DNA from: Pedobacter aquatilis
GTDB taxonomy: Bacteria; Bacteroidota; Bacteroidia; Sphingobacteriales; Sphingobacteriaceae
DNA length: 64,000 nucleotides
Direction: 5' to 3'
NCBI RefSeq assembly: GCF_030409415.1
Contig: NZ_JAUFPW010000036.1
Location: 124,001-188,000, forward strand
The notes beneath the pieces were generated by a model. That model saw only the letters and a program-made list of their open reading frames with translations, did not search any database and was not told the DNA's origin. This document shows positions 19,074 through 29,200 of this stretch, piece after piece (within the stretch, counting starts at the first letter, position 1; the number at the start of each line of letters is the position of its first letter). The translations under genes and the position numbers were made by a program.

Positions 19074-19928
19074 TTAAACAAGCAATGCATTTAATGTCCT
19101 GGTTTTTACTTTTGGAACGGCACCATGTCTAATAAATTCTGAAAATCCTTTTAGCTGCTTGATTGATTTTATAGTTTCGTAACCGAAATAATTACTTCTA
19201 ATTTTATTTAGCAAAAGTGTATCGGTTTTAAATAAATCTTTTTCAGTTAAAATGCCTTTCTTTAAAAAAAACTTAATAAGCTCTGCCATTTTTCCATTCG
19301 CAAATAAATAAAGCGGAAGGTTAAAAACTTCATCATTAAGTCTTTTAAATATTTGATTTATCCACAAAACTTCATCTTCAGAGTTTATTGCAATTTTACC
19401 GTCCTTTAATTCAATTGATTTTAAAAATGTTAAAATTCTTTGTCGGGAAATCAATCCAGCGTAGAAACTATCCCTTAAAGTATAATCTAATCTATCTGCA
19501 CAAAGTGATGGTAATGGCTGTTCTAAAATATTAAACTCACCATAAATAATCTGATTAGCATTGTAGCCATACTTAAGTAAAACGTCAGGAATTTCTGAAT
19601 TATAGAGAATTTCAGCAAAAACCTTTTCGTGATAATCTTCATCAGTGTTGTCAAAAACATAATCGCCAACATGAGAAAATGCAGTATGAGAAATATCATG
19701 TAAAAGCCCCGCAATTTGCTCCAATTCCGAACCACCTAACTTTCTAATTAACATCATTACCCCGATTGCATGCTCCAGCCTAGAATGACAAATATCTGGG
19801 TTAACCAAATAGATAGCCCCACTTTGATGTACACCTGCCAATCGTTTTAAAGCTTCGGTATTCAATAAATTATCAAAAATTTCTGGTAAATCTATCTTAC
19901 CATACAAAAAATCGTTTACCTGAATCAT
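19074..19928 (-). CDS. HD-domain phosphohydrolase (dNTPase/SAMHD1-like superfamily)
   Basis: A 284-residue cytoplasmic protein. The metal-binding HD residues are visible in HSRLEHAIGV (about residues 48-57), LLHDISHTAFSHVGD (about 76-90) and ADRLDYTLRD (about 140-149). This pattern is that of COG1078-type HD phosphohydrolases, related to dNTP triphosphohydrolases; substrate is not known. Probably a single-gene unit. Confidence 0.88.
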   Translation of the reverse strand: MIQVNDFLYGKIDLPEIFDNLLNTEALKRLAGVHQSGAIYLVNPDICHSRLEHAIGVMMLIRKLGGSELEQIAGLLHDISHTAFSHVGDYVFDNTDEDYHEKVFAEILYNSEIPDVLLKYGYNANQIIYGEFNILEQPLPSLCADRLDYTLRDSFYAGLISRQRILTFLKSIELKDGKIAINSEDEVLWINQIFKRLNDEVFNLPLYLFANGKMAELIKFFLKKGILTEKDLFKTDTLLLNKIRSNYFGYETIKSIKQLKGFSEFIRHGAVPKVKTRTLNALLV

Positions 19929-20000
19929 ACCTTAAATTTAATTAACACCACACAATTATACTACATTTTTTAGTTTAAATAAAAATTAATTACTAACAAA

Positions 20001-20045
20001 AACTAAATATTTTAGTTAAATATTAACTTTCAAAATATTTGAAAG
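20001..20045. promoter_or_regulatory. Two tandem palindromes upstream of the TetR-type gene (candidate operators)
   Basis: AACTAAATATTTTAGTT (20001-20017) has 7-base arms around TAT. CTTTCAAAATATTTGAAAG (20027-20045) has 8-base arms around ATA. They lie 87-131 bases before the TetR-type gene at 20132, and their centres are 27 bases apart. TetR proteins often bind such sites near their own gene, but the distance is rather long, so binding is inference. Confidence 0.45.
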
Positions 20046-20131
20046 CATTTATTACAAAAACATGATTTTTAAATACTATTGAACAGAAACATCATTAAAC
20101 TTTAAACGTTATATTTATAAAAAACAGGTAT

Positions 20132-20791
20132 ATGGCAACTGCTGAGCAAATCCGAAAAGCATATTTAGATTACGTTTTAAGCAACAACGAAAAACCAAAA
20201 TCGGTTTACATTTTTGCAAAAAAGTTAAAAATAACAGAAGCTGATTTTTATCAGTTTTATTCTTCTTTTGAAAGTATTGAGAAGAATATTTGGTTTGAAT
20301 TAACTTTTGAAACCATTAGTAAGATTAAGGAACAGGAAGTTTGGCATCAATACTCTTCAAGAGAGAAAATGCTGTCATTTTTCTACAGTTATGTTGAAAA
20401 ATTAAAGAATGAGAGAAGCTTTATAATCTACAGTTTAAAAAATTATGGGATACAGCTAGGAACACCTAACGTTTTAGCTGGTGTTAGACCAATTTTTGAG
20501 AATTTCGCCGAAGATATTATAAATGAAGGATTAGAAAACGGAGAGCTAGCTGAACGTAAATTCTTCAGCAAACGCTATAAAGATGCCCTATGGGTTCAGT
20601 TTGCGTTTATTTTAAATTTTTGGATTAATGATGATAGCGAAAGTTTTGAAAAAACAGATGAAGCAATTGAAAAAGGCATTAATGTAACTTTCGATCTTTT
20701 TCAGCACTCTCCTATTGATAATTTATTTGAGTATGGAAAGTTTTTGAGTAGAAATGGGAAGTTTAAAGAGCGTATGGGTTTTAATATTTAA
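20132..20791 (+). CDS. TetR-family transcriptional regulator
   Basis: A 219-residue protein. Residues 1-50 form a TetR-like helix-turn-helix (QIRKAYLDYVLSNN...VYIFAKKLKITEADFYQFYSSFESIEKNIW), and the rest is an all-helical ligand-binding domain. The stop codon is immediately followed by the ATG of an AarF/UbiB kinase gene (no gap), so the two are coupled; this pairing recurs in Bacteroidota as far as I know. It may regulate that kinase and act on the palindromes upstream. Confidence 0.85.
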   Translation: MATAEQIRKAYLDYVLSNNEKPKSVYIFAKKLKITEADFYQFYSSFESIEKNIWFELTFETISKIKEQEVWHQYSSREKMLSFFYSYVEKLKNERSFIIYSLKNYGIQLGTPNVLAGVRPIFENFAEDIINEGLENGELAERKFFSKRYKDALWVQFAFILNFWINDDSESFEKTDEAIEKGINVTFDLFQHSPIDNLFEYGKFLSRNGKFKERMGFNI

Positions 20792-22093
20792 ATGAAAGAG
20801 CAAAAGAGTATTCCGGTAACTAAGGTAGAGCGTTCTGCAAAATTTGTTAAAACAGGTTTTCAAATTGGTGGAAATTACATTAAACATTATTCAAAAAAGC
20901 TTTTTAATCCAGAAATGGATAGAGATGAGCTTAATGAAGATAATGCTACAGATATCTATAAATCGTTAAGCGAACTGAAAGGGAGCGCTTTAAAGATTGC
21001 GCAAATGCTAAGTATGGATAAAAACATACTGCCAAAATCTTATGTAGATAAATTCACGCAATCTCAATATAATGCTCCACCACTTTCTGGGCCGCTTATT
21101 GTTAGAACATTCACTAAAAATTTCGGGAAAACACCAGAAAAAATTTACGATAGTTTTAATTTAACTTCTACAAATGCGGCTTCTATAGGCCAAGTTCATC
21201 AGGCTAAATTAAACGGAAAAAAACTTGCTGTTAAAATTCAATATCCTGGTGTTGGCGATAGCATTTCATCAGATTTAAAATTGGTTAAGCCTTTTGCCTT
21301 CAGGCTTTTAGGAATGTCGGAAAAAGAGCTAAACATCTATATAAAAGAGGTTGAAGAGCGTTTATTGGAAGAAACCGACTATGAATTAGAAGTTAAACGT
21401 TCTATTGAATTTTCTGAAGCTTGCAGAAACTTAGATAATGTTATATTTCCAAAATATTACCCAGAATTATCTGGAAAACGAATCATTTCTATGGATTGGA
21501 TTGATGGTTTGCACTTAAAAGAGTTTTTGAAAACCAATCCATCTCAAGAATTAAAAAATAAAATCGGTCAGGCTTTATGGGATTTCTATAATTTCCAACA
21601 ACATGAACTAAAAGCTGTTCATGCAGATCCGCATCCAGGAAACTTTCTTATTACATCTGATGAAAAACTTGGTGTAATTGACTTTGGATGCATTAAGGAA
21701 ATGCCACTGGATTTTTATATTCCTTTTTTCTCGCTTATCTCAACAGATGTGATTCTCGATAAAGCTAAAACAATAGATGCTTTTAGAAAGTTGGATATGA
21801 TTCATGCTGAGGATACAGAAGCACAAATTGAGTTTTACTATAAATCGTATAAGGAAATGATTGAGCTTTTTGCTAAACCATACATCAATACAGTGTTTGA
21901 TTTTAGCCAAAATGATTTTTTTGAAAAACTATACAATTATGGCGAGAAGATTTCGAAAATGCCGGAATTTAAGCAAGCTCGCGGCGTAAAACATTTCATT
22001 TATGTTAATCGCACAAATTTTGGTTTGTACACAATATTACATGAATTAAAAGCAACGGTTAATACAAATACATACCAACCAAAGCTTTACTAA
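20792..22093 (+). CDS. AarF/ABC1/UbiB family atypical kinase
   Basis: A 433-residue ABC1-family protein. Motifs: AASIGQVHQAKL (nucleotide-binding A-rich loop region), AVKIQYPGV with the lysine, EEVEERLLEETDYELE, VHADPHPGNFLI and VIDFGC (metal-binding). The family's KxGQ motif reads KIAQ here, with alanine for glycine. Members act in quinone biosynthesis or lipid handling, probably by ATPase activity. No C-terminal membrane anchor is seen. It overlaps the convergent receiver gene by 4 bases. Confidence 0.9.
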   Translation: MKEQKSIPVTKVERSAKFVKTGFQIGGNYIKHYSKKLFNPEMDRDELNEDNATDIYKSLSELKGSALKIAQMLSMDKNILPKSYVDKFTQSQYNAPPLSGPLIVRTFTKNFGKTPEKIYDSFNLTSTNAASIGQVHQAKLNGKKLAVKIQYPGVGDSISSDLKLVKPFAFRLLGMSEKELNIYIKEVEERLLEETDYELEVKRSIEFSEACRNLDNVIFPKYYPELSGKRIISMDWIDGLHLKEFLKTNPSQELKNKIGQALWDFYNFQQHELKAVHADPHPGNFLITSDEKLGVIDFGCIKEMPLDFYIPFFSLISTDVILDKAKTIDAFRKLDMIHAEDTEAQIEFYYKSYKEMIELFAKPYINTVFDFSQNDFFEKLYNYGEKISKMPEFKQARGVKHFIYVNRTNFGLYTILHELKATVNTNTYQPKLY

Positions 22094-22446
22094 ACATTCT
22101 TTTTAACCACTTCAATCATGTCATCAATTTCGAAAGGCTTTTGAATATAATCATCAGCCTTGCTTTCCTTTGCAATTTCAGGTAGTTTTTCAGAAGTTGA
22201 AGTTAATACAGCAGAAATATCTTCCGTTTCCGGGTCTGATTTTAGCTCCTTAATTATTTTAGAACCCTTTTTAGTGCCTTTAATGTGATCATCAATAACC
22301 ACAATATCAGGTTTTATTTCTTCTATTTTATCAATTGGTTCGGTTGTTAATGAAGCAGTGACATCAAAGCCTTCTTCATCTAAAACCTGATCCATTATAT
22401 CTAGAATGTCTTTATTATCCTGAACCAGAACAACCTTTTTCTTCAT
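22090..22446 (-). CDS. Stand-alone response regulator receiver protein
   Basis: A 118-residue single-domain receiver: acidic residues D10 and D13 near the N-terminus (VLVQDNKD), phospho-acceptor D52 in DIVVIDDH, switch region LTSTSE and K103 in IQKPFEI. The second acidic residue of the usual DD pair is replaced (QDN). With no output domain it must act by protein contact, like CheY or Spo0F. No kinase gene is adjacent. Its end overlaps the AarF gene by 4 bases. Confidence 0.9.
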   Translation of the reverse strand: MKKKVVLVQDNKDILDIMDQVLDEEGFDVTASLTTEPIDKIEEIKPDIVVIDDHIKGTKKGSKIIKELKSDPETEDISAVLTSTSEKLPEIAKESKADDYIQKPFEIDDMIEVVKKNV

Positions 22447-22699
22447 AAATCGTTTGGAATAAATTTGTTTTAAATATAAATAAAAAACAATAATTAGTAA
22501 AGCAAAACTTTTGCGGTTTGCTAATTAACTAATCTGTTAGTCGTTCGTCTGTTTTTTTAACCTGTTGGTCGATTAGTTACAAGTGCTTGTATAAAACTGC
22601 AACATTGTCTGCAACGTTTTTCACTTGGTGGCGTCTTATCTACAAAACCATTAGAAAACATAAATCACTAAATAATAATCATTTATAAATAACAGCATT

Positions 22700-23305
22700 A
22701 TGAAAACCTCAATCAAAACCCTAATCGCAGTTTCATTATCGGCCATCACTTTAACAACTGCAGCATTTTCTACAAGTGTATCAGCAGCAGAAAAAAAACC
22801 AACAACTGTATCAGCACCAATCAAGTTTAAAAGAATTTCTATTAAAGGAAATGTAGAAGTTAAAATTGTGCAAAGACAAAATGAATCTGTAGCCTATGCT
22901 GAAGATAATTTGGGCACAGCCAAAATCACACAAGAAGGTGATCTTTTAAGAATTATATCCCTAGACAAAAATGTTAGTAAGATTACAATTTACGTATCTG
23001 ATATTTATAGAATTGAAGCTGCTGATAATGTTATTGTAAAAACAGAAGGCAAAGTTAAAGTTAAATTTTTACAGGTTTTCTTAAAAGGAAATGCACACGC
23101 TGAAATTAACTCTAATACTGAAGGATTATATACTGTAATTAAAGATAATGCAGATTTAAAATTAAGCGGTGCAACCGATAATCACACCGTAGTTATGGGC
23201 GATACACAAAAATTAACCATGGATAGATTTGCTGCATTAAAAACGAATATCAGTTCTGCAGAAGAAACTAATGCAATTACTGAAACTGTAGCAGTTATCA
23301 AATAA
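22700..23305 (+). CDS. GIN-domain (DUF2807-like) exported protein
   Basis: A 201-residue protein with an alanine/threonine-rich signal peptide (cleavage near residue 29, VSAAEKK). The mature part is a right-handed beta-solenoid of the GIN type: FKRISIKGNVEVKIVQ, IYVSDIYRIEAADNVIVKTEG and FLKGNAHAEINSNT. Such proteins are common in Bacteroidota and of unknown role, probably surface or periplasmic. It ends 18 bases before a strong terminator. Confidence 0.82.
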   Translation: MKTSIKTLIAVSLSAITLTTAAFSTSVSAAEKKPTTVSAPIKFKRISIKGNVEVKIVQRQNESVAYAEDNLGTAKITQEGDLLRIISLDKNVSKITIYVSDIYRIEAADNVIVKTEGKVKVKFLQVFLKGNAHAEINSNTEGLYTVIKDNADLKLSGATDNHTVVMGDTQKLTMDRFAALKTNISSAEETNAITETVAVIK

Positions 23306-23323
23306 TCAAAAAACACACAACAC

Positions 23324-23356
23324 AAAAAGGCGAAGAGATTATCTCTTCGCCTTTTT
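23324..23356. terminator. Strong two-way intrinsic terminator
   Basis: GGCGAAGAGA (23329-23338) pairs perfectly with TCTCTTCGCC (23342-23351) around a 3-base loop, with AAAAA before and TTTTTT after. It serves both the GIN gene on the plus strand and the GAF gene on the minus strand. Confidence 0.85.
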
Positions 23357-23358
23357 TG

Positions 23359-25752
23359 TTAATTTAAGTTTAAGCTTAAATCTTTTGCTTTAGAATCTTC
23401 CGCTTCTTTGCGCTTGGTTTTACTAATATATTTAACACCAACCCTTAAAGCTTTTAAACCAGATACACCTTGTAATTCTTCTAAATTAAGTTTCTCTAAG
23501 TCATCATTTAAATAACCTTGATCTTGTAGATACTTAATGTATTCTACATATTCTTTAGCTTCATCGGCATTAAAATACACCATTGCAATTTTATTTGGCT
23601 GTGTTAAACGCTCGGAAGTTCCCTTAATCAAAACTTTATCAATACGTTTCTTAACAACCTCATATCTAATGTTATACGCACCCTCTACGTCAAACCTACG
23701 CTCATCGTTTCTAAAACTAATGTCTATTGCATTTGAGTGAATAAACAACAACTGAGTAGTTTCTAAAGGTCTAGGCATATCGCCAATTAAACTTTTAGAA
23801 AGGCGGGCAATTTCTACCATTGATGTTAATTGCCATAAGCGAATATTTTTTAAATAAAGTAAATCGAATGGTTTATTTGGAGCAATCTCCTGACCGATAT
23901 AAATGTCGTATTCAACACCATCGGTACGGAATTTTGCAAAATAACAAGGATATGAAGCTTGCAAGTTTTGTTGTGCAGTTTCTAAATACTGGCTAACTTC
24001 CATATTTATGCGTTGCATAGAAGTTTCTAATTTCCTTCTGTTTTCAAATGCCAATCCCGTTTCAGGAAGAATTTCTGCAAAATAATCGTCAACAATTTCG
24101 GCAGCTTCTGGGTGATTTAGCTTTATTACCGTAAAGAATGGATAAACTTCAACGCCTAAAAACTCATTTAAAAGCATCTCTTCGTTGCTAGATGCAACAT
24201 TACTGATTCTTACAATCCAATCGTTACAGTTAAAAATAAGTTTATCAATTAATTCTAAGAAAACAAATTTGCGTAAGCTCTTCAAAGTCTTTATAATGTT
24301 CAATAAATGAACATGCATGTCTTCTTTTAAAGCTTCATTGCGTTCGTTGGTCGAGTTTCGAATATCAATAGCACCAAATAACGGATACATATTTTTAAAC
24401 GTAACCGTTTCCATCTGTTTAAGCTTTTTATTCTCTTTACTTTGCTTTAGGAAATCCCAAACAGCCTCATTAAACTTCCACTGAACGGATGGTTGTAAAG
24501 CAGTAAATTTATCCATCAAAACCGCATCCATCTTCGAATTAAATTCTTCTATACTGTATTGGAAAAGTTGACCAATTAACGGCATCGCCGGGCGCAATCT
24601 TGATAACAATTTATCATCTAAAGCAACCTCTTTGCTAGAATAAACTTCTAAAACGCCAGCTAATTGCGTGTTATAGTAAACTGGTAAAACCGAATAAGAA
24701 CAAACGCCTGCTTCCTTTAAAACCCGCAAAAATGGGTCTTTTTCCATTTGTTTTTCATTAATCGAACTCACAAAAATTGGCCGTGGATCTTCCTTATACT
24801 TATCTACAAGTGAGTAAAAAACTTCTTCTTCTAAGTTTGATGCCTTCGCAGAATTAATAAGCATACTTTGAGAAAATTCCTGATCATCAAAAACAAGCTT
24901 ATTGTTAACGGTCAGAAATGGCATTAAGCCAAATTCTAAATCTCCATTACCACTAAGCGTTTTTAAGGCTTGTATTACGTGGTTGTAAGATTCAGTTTGG
25001 TAATTATGATTAACTAAAGCATCTCTGATACCATCAATTGCGTGGTGTAAGGTAACATCAGTAATAGAAATTACACTGAAACCTTCAAAAATAAATTTCT
25101 TTAACGGAAGCGCATCAATAAGGTATTCCATTTCAGTACCTTCCTGAAAGTGCTGAGCCAATTCTTCAAAATTTAGTTCTGGCAATGAACCTTTAAACTG
25201 GATATCGATAAATTGCGTATCATTTTGAATATTGTAGTAAGAAGTTAAATTATTTTCTGGATTTACATGCGCATAAATAATCTCGTTCTTTAATACAGAA
25301 GAAAAATTATAAAACCTGTTTAAAATTAAATTGTAAACAAATTTTAAATGCTTTTTCTCTGATGATTCAGAATCTTTACTAACCTTTTTTGCTGGATCGT
25401 GATCCTTGAAAAATTGATAAAAAGCATTGGTGCTAAAGAATATTTCATCAGGAACTGGCGTACTCAATGCCCAAAACATCTCGTTTTCATTAGCCATTAA
25501 CGGTGTTAAAATGGTAAAAATTAATTCGAGTGTTTCTTTATGTTTCGATAACTCTTGAGCGCTAATATTGCTCAATAAGGTATCTTCTTTTTCAATTTTT
25601 TCGAGCAAAAACCTGTAAAATTCCGACTTAACGGTTTTTTCTGTTTTAAGCCTGTTTTTTAAATAGGTTACCAATGGCCTAAACGACAGGTTGGATTTAA
25701 CCTGGCAATTAATGCATTCGTTTTTATGTATTTTAATTACATTGGTATTCAT
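23359..25752 (-). CDS. Large GAF-domain signalling protein (797 aa)
   Basis: A 797-residue soluble protein. Cysteines near the N-terminus (NECINCQ) are followed by a helical region, then a GAF-like domain around residues 300-400 (LRVLKEAGVCSYSVLPVYYNTQLAGVLEVYSSKE), then a segment FGAIDIRNSTNERNEAL near residue 457 that resembles the first metal-binding motif of class III nucleotide cyclases (DIxxST). The C-terminal third has helical repeats. I see no kinase or output domain. Monocistronic with its own promoter. Confidence 0.7.
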   Translation of the reverse strand: MNTNVIKIHKNECINCQVKSNLSFRPLVTYLKNRLKTEKTVKSEFYRFLLEKIEKEDTLLSNISAQELSKHKETLELIFTILTPLMANENEMFWALSTPVPDEIFFSTNAFYQFFKDHDPAKKVSKDSESSEKKHLKFVYNLILNRFYNFSSVLKNEIIYAHVNPENNLTSYYNIQNDTQFIDIQFKGSLPELNFEELAQHFQEGTEMEYLIDALPLKKFIFEGFSVISITDVTLHHAIDGIRDALVNHNYQTESYNHVIQALKTLSGNGDLEFGLMPFLTVNNKLVFDDQEFSQSMLINSAKASNLEEEVFYSLVDKYKEDPRPIFVSSINEKQMEKDPFLRVLKEAGVCSYSVLPVYYNTQLAGVLEVYSSKEVALDDKLLSRLRPAMPLIGQLFQYSIEEFNSKMDAVLMDKFTALQPSVQWKFNEAVWDFLKQSKENKKLKQMETVTFKNMYPLFGAIDIRNSTNERNEALKEDMHVHLLNIIKTLKSLRKFVFLELIDKLIFNCNDWIVRISNVASSNEEMLLNEFLGVEVYPFFTVIKLNHPEAAEIVDDYFAEILPETGLAFENRRKLETSMQRINMEVSQYLETAQQNLQASYPCYFAKFRTDGVEYDIYIGQEIAPNKPFDLLYLKNIRLWQLTSMVEIARLSKSLIGDMPRPLETTQLLFIHSNAIDISFRNDERRFDVEGAYNIRYEVVKKRIDKVLIKGTSERLTQPNKIAMVYFNADEAKEYVEYIKYLQDQGYLNDDLEKLNLEELQGVSGLKALRVGVKYISKTKRKEAEDSKAKDLSLNLN

Positions 25753-25810
25753 GAGTATATGTTTGTTATAGACGTAAATTTAATTGGAGTAAAACTTTTA
25801 TTAACTTTTA

Positions 25811-25838
25811 CAAATATACGAATAGCCTGAGCCACAAA
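25811..25838 (-). promoter_or_regulatory. Candidate promoter of the GAF-protein gene
   Basis: On the minus strand TTTG (25838-25835) is followed after 16 bases by TATATTTG (25818-25811), matching the -33/-7 layout with slightly short spacing. The leader would be about 50 bases. Confidence 0.4.
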
Positions 25839-26219
25839 TAGTCTGCAAAACGTAATACTATTTTTACATTTACTTATATTAATATACGAATAAAATTAAA
25901 GTTTAGTTTAAAATTTAATTTTACAAGAAGCACAAATACAGTAATTCATTGTTTGCTGTAGTACTGCCAATAATTCAATATTTTGAACTTGTGTAGCTTT
26001 TGGCAAAAAAAATACACCATAATAAGGCGCTTTAACAGAAAACTTAAATATTTTAGAAGAATTTCCCTACTTAAACCTGACTGTACGAAAATACTTTTTG
26101 CCGCAGTAACTTTAATAAGTAAAAACCGCCAACAAAAAGATTGTAGGAAAGGCAGGGCTAACGTAAATTCTCGGAAGAAACCTGCTTTTCAAAATATTTA
26201 AAATCAGTTTTTGTAAAAA
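25839..26219. other. A+T-rich intergenic stretch without a supported gene
   Basis: Between the starts and ends of two minus-strand genes. A 72-codon plus-strand reading frame (25983-26201) exists but its product is Lys/Arg/Phe-rich with no domain and reads like chance; I leave it out. No repeat or RNA structure was recognised. Confidence 0.5.
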
Positions 26220-29200
26220 TTAATACCTAAAGTTTATTGAAACGTACGGATACCAACCATCAACCGAATGCCCCATAACAAAGCGCAAAACAGTTAAGGA
26301 TGCAGGTGCAAAATATGCTCCGCCTCCAACACCGTGGTGCCAGGTTTGAGATGCTTCGCCCCTTTTCCAAACGCGACCAACATCATAGAAACCAATTAAG
26401 CCAACTTGCCCCGGCAATATATAACTTACTAAATCGCCAAGTTTGGCTCTTAATTCTAAATTGTTGTAGAAGCTGTGTTCGCCAGCAAACCTAAACTGAC
26501 GGAAACCCAATAAATTCCCTTGTCCGCCGAGAAATTGAGCCTGATAAAATGCAGGTTTACCAACAGTTATGCCGCCACCAAATCTATCTGCAAGAATGAA
26601 ATTCTTTCTTCCATCCAAATTTTTGTAGAGTGCAATACTTGCCGTAAACTGTCCGAAAGAATTAGAGTATTTGTTTATTCCCTTGTAGCCCGTTAGCTTA
26701 AAATCGACAAAACTACCTAAGGTTGGCAGTAAATCATTATCCCTGGTATTATTTGTAAAGTTTACAATTGCCCCTGCAAACATTTTTTCGTTTTTAATCG
26801 TCAAGCTATCAGAAGAATGCAGCTGGGCAGTGTTTTCTATAAATCGTCCGATATTATCATCATGGTCTAATTTATAGTATTGAAATGATGGACCAATGCT
26901 AAAAGTAGATTTTGGTCGTCGCCACCTGATGGATGGATCAACTTGATAGAGATTAAACCTCGAACGGTAATAACGAATGTCATCGCCACGTTCATCAAAG
27001 TGTGTATCATTTCCTAAACCGAAAAAGTTTTGAGTATTATTTGGCGCAAAAGCATCGGCCTTTAAAATAAAATCACCTTCTCCTAAAGCTTTTATCCATT
27101 CTCCGCGGTAATTAAACCTAAACGCTCTGGTAGAAAAAGAATGCAGAAAAGAAATTGTTTGAGAATTGCCGTAAGGCTGTTTCCTAAAACCGGGGTTGGT
27201 TTGTTTGTAAATTAAACCAAGTAAAATACCATCATCATTATTGTAACCTGCATTTAAGTTTATCGAACTTCTGCGGTACATATCTTTGGGTACGTAACTG
27301 AAATTTGATGTATCATTTGAAATTATTTTACTGATTTTTTTTTCAGCCCCACCACTATAAGTTGCTTTTGTGGTACGACCATACAATTTTACAGGACCAT
27401 TACTATTTGCAAAATCATAAAATTTATCGCCTTTGCCACCAATTATACGCAACTTTATATCTGATGTTTTGTTATCCAAATACAAACTATCATGACCATT
27501 ATGCATATAAATGCGAAGCTCTTTTGTAACTTTCGGATCGAATTTTCTATCGTAAAGTTCGCCCTTAATATTACCTTCTTTAGATATCTTATTGATTTTT
27601 ACCCTTAAACCTTTTTCACCATTATCAGTAATTACAATTTTTTCATTTTTATTGGTTACCTCAATATCAACAATGCGATTAAAGAAATGGTAATAATCAT
27701 TCATCAATTTTGGTAGTGCTTTTACTCGTGCTCTCAGCTGATTTAAAAAAGCATCATGATGTAATGTATAACTTGGTTCAGGAAGTTTTTTCAGTGCTTT
27801 TTCGAAAACATCATCGTTATAATTAGCGCAGAAATCAGCTACAATTTTATCCCATTCCTTTTCATCAATGTTTGCTGTCCACCTGCTGCTAATTTCCCTG
27901 CCCTCCCATAAAAACCAATTAATATCTTTTATCTCTCTTTCGTAGCCCTGCATCATAGGTAACAAAGAAGAACTTTGCGTAAATCGCTGTATTATTCCAT
28001 CAGACATGAAGAAAACCTGGTCTCTATCTCTTGGAACTGGAGTGTAATAAGAATCACCATCTTTTTTCGTTTCTTTCCATCGCCACTGGTCTTCGTGTCT
28101 ATCCCAATCGCCTAAAAGTACATCAAGCGCTCTTGCTTTTACCCAAGCCGGACCATTTAACTTATTATCATTATCATCGGTAAGTTTCTTATCCATTTTT
28201 GGCGAGCTATCTGATTCGCCAACTGGTTCTCTTTCTTCCAGCAAACAAAGTGTATTGGCAAAAACAGACTCGTATTCGCCTAAATTATCATCGGGTGAAA
28301 CCCAGCCAATAATAGGATTAGTATGATAAATACCACCTGCTTTAGCCAACTCAGGCACAACCAAAGCCGAAAATGGATGCTGTGCCGACATATTATCTTT
28401 AATGATATCTTTTGCGAAAGTTTCTCTTAAGCCAGCTGGAAGTAAAACTTCTGGATATTTCTCTACGCTTCGTAATACATATTCTTTGCCATTCTTATCC
28501 TCTAGCCTTAGCGAGCGGCTTTGATTTCCGCCACCTCTTTGGGTCGCTTTTAAACCGCCTGCAATTTTAGAAATCCGTAAAACCGGAACCTTAGTTTTAG
28601 CTGCATATTCTTTACGAAAATTCTCTCCAAAAAGCCATCGATGAAAACGACCAACACTATCGTATTCAGGTTTAATGCGTATTGTAATACTATCTGCAAT
28701 AATTGGCTTCAGCCTGTTTCGCTCTTTGGCGGTAAGCACCTCAAACTTTTTAGTATAGCTGTAAACACGTTTAACTCCAGTATCAGCGTAAATATAATAC
28801 TCGTACCGCATATCATTATTCATCAGCTGGTCGGCAACAACATAGCCTTGCTGCATCTCATGAAATAATGAATTTTTTCCTTGTTTATTTGGAGATACTT
28901 TCGAACCCGAACCACTGACAATTTGTAGTTGTTTGCTTTTTATTAACTGCAAGCCATGTTCGTGGCCGGCAACATAAGTTACATTTTTATAATCACCAAA
29001 TACGCCGTTTACCGATTTTATCATTTCCTTATATGCCGGGTGATTTAAATCTTCGGGACTTAATAAAGTTGAGCGCAAAAATGGATAAACAGAACCCAAA
29101 ACAGGCATTGGGATGTAGAGGTTTTTATTTAAAGAGGTTAGTGGAAATAAGTGATTTCTTAAATTAAAGTAGCCACCGTGCGGACCGTAACTTTGAAATG

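Noticed and set aside
25983-26201. 72-codon plus-strand open frame
   Set aside because: Basic, low-complexity product without hydrophobic pattern, no ribosome site or promoter, and lies in an A+T-rich gap; looks like chance.
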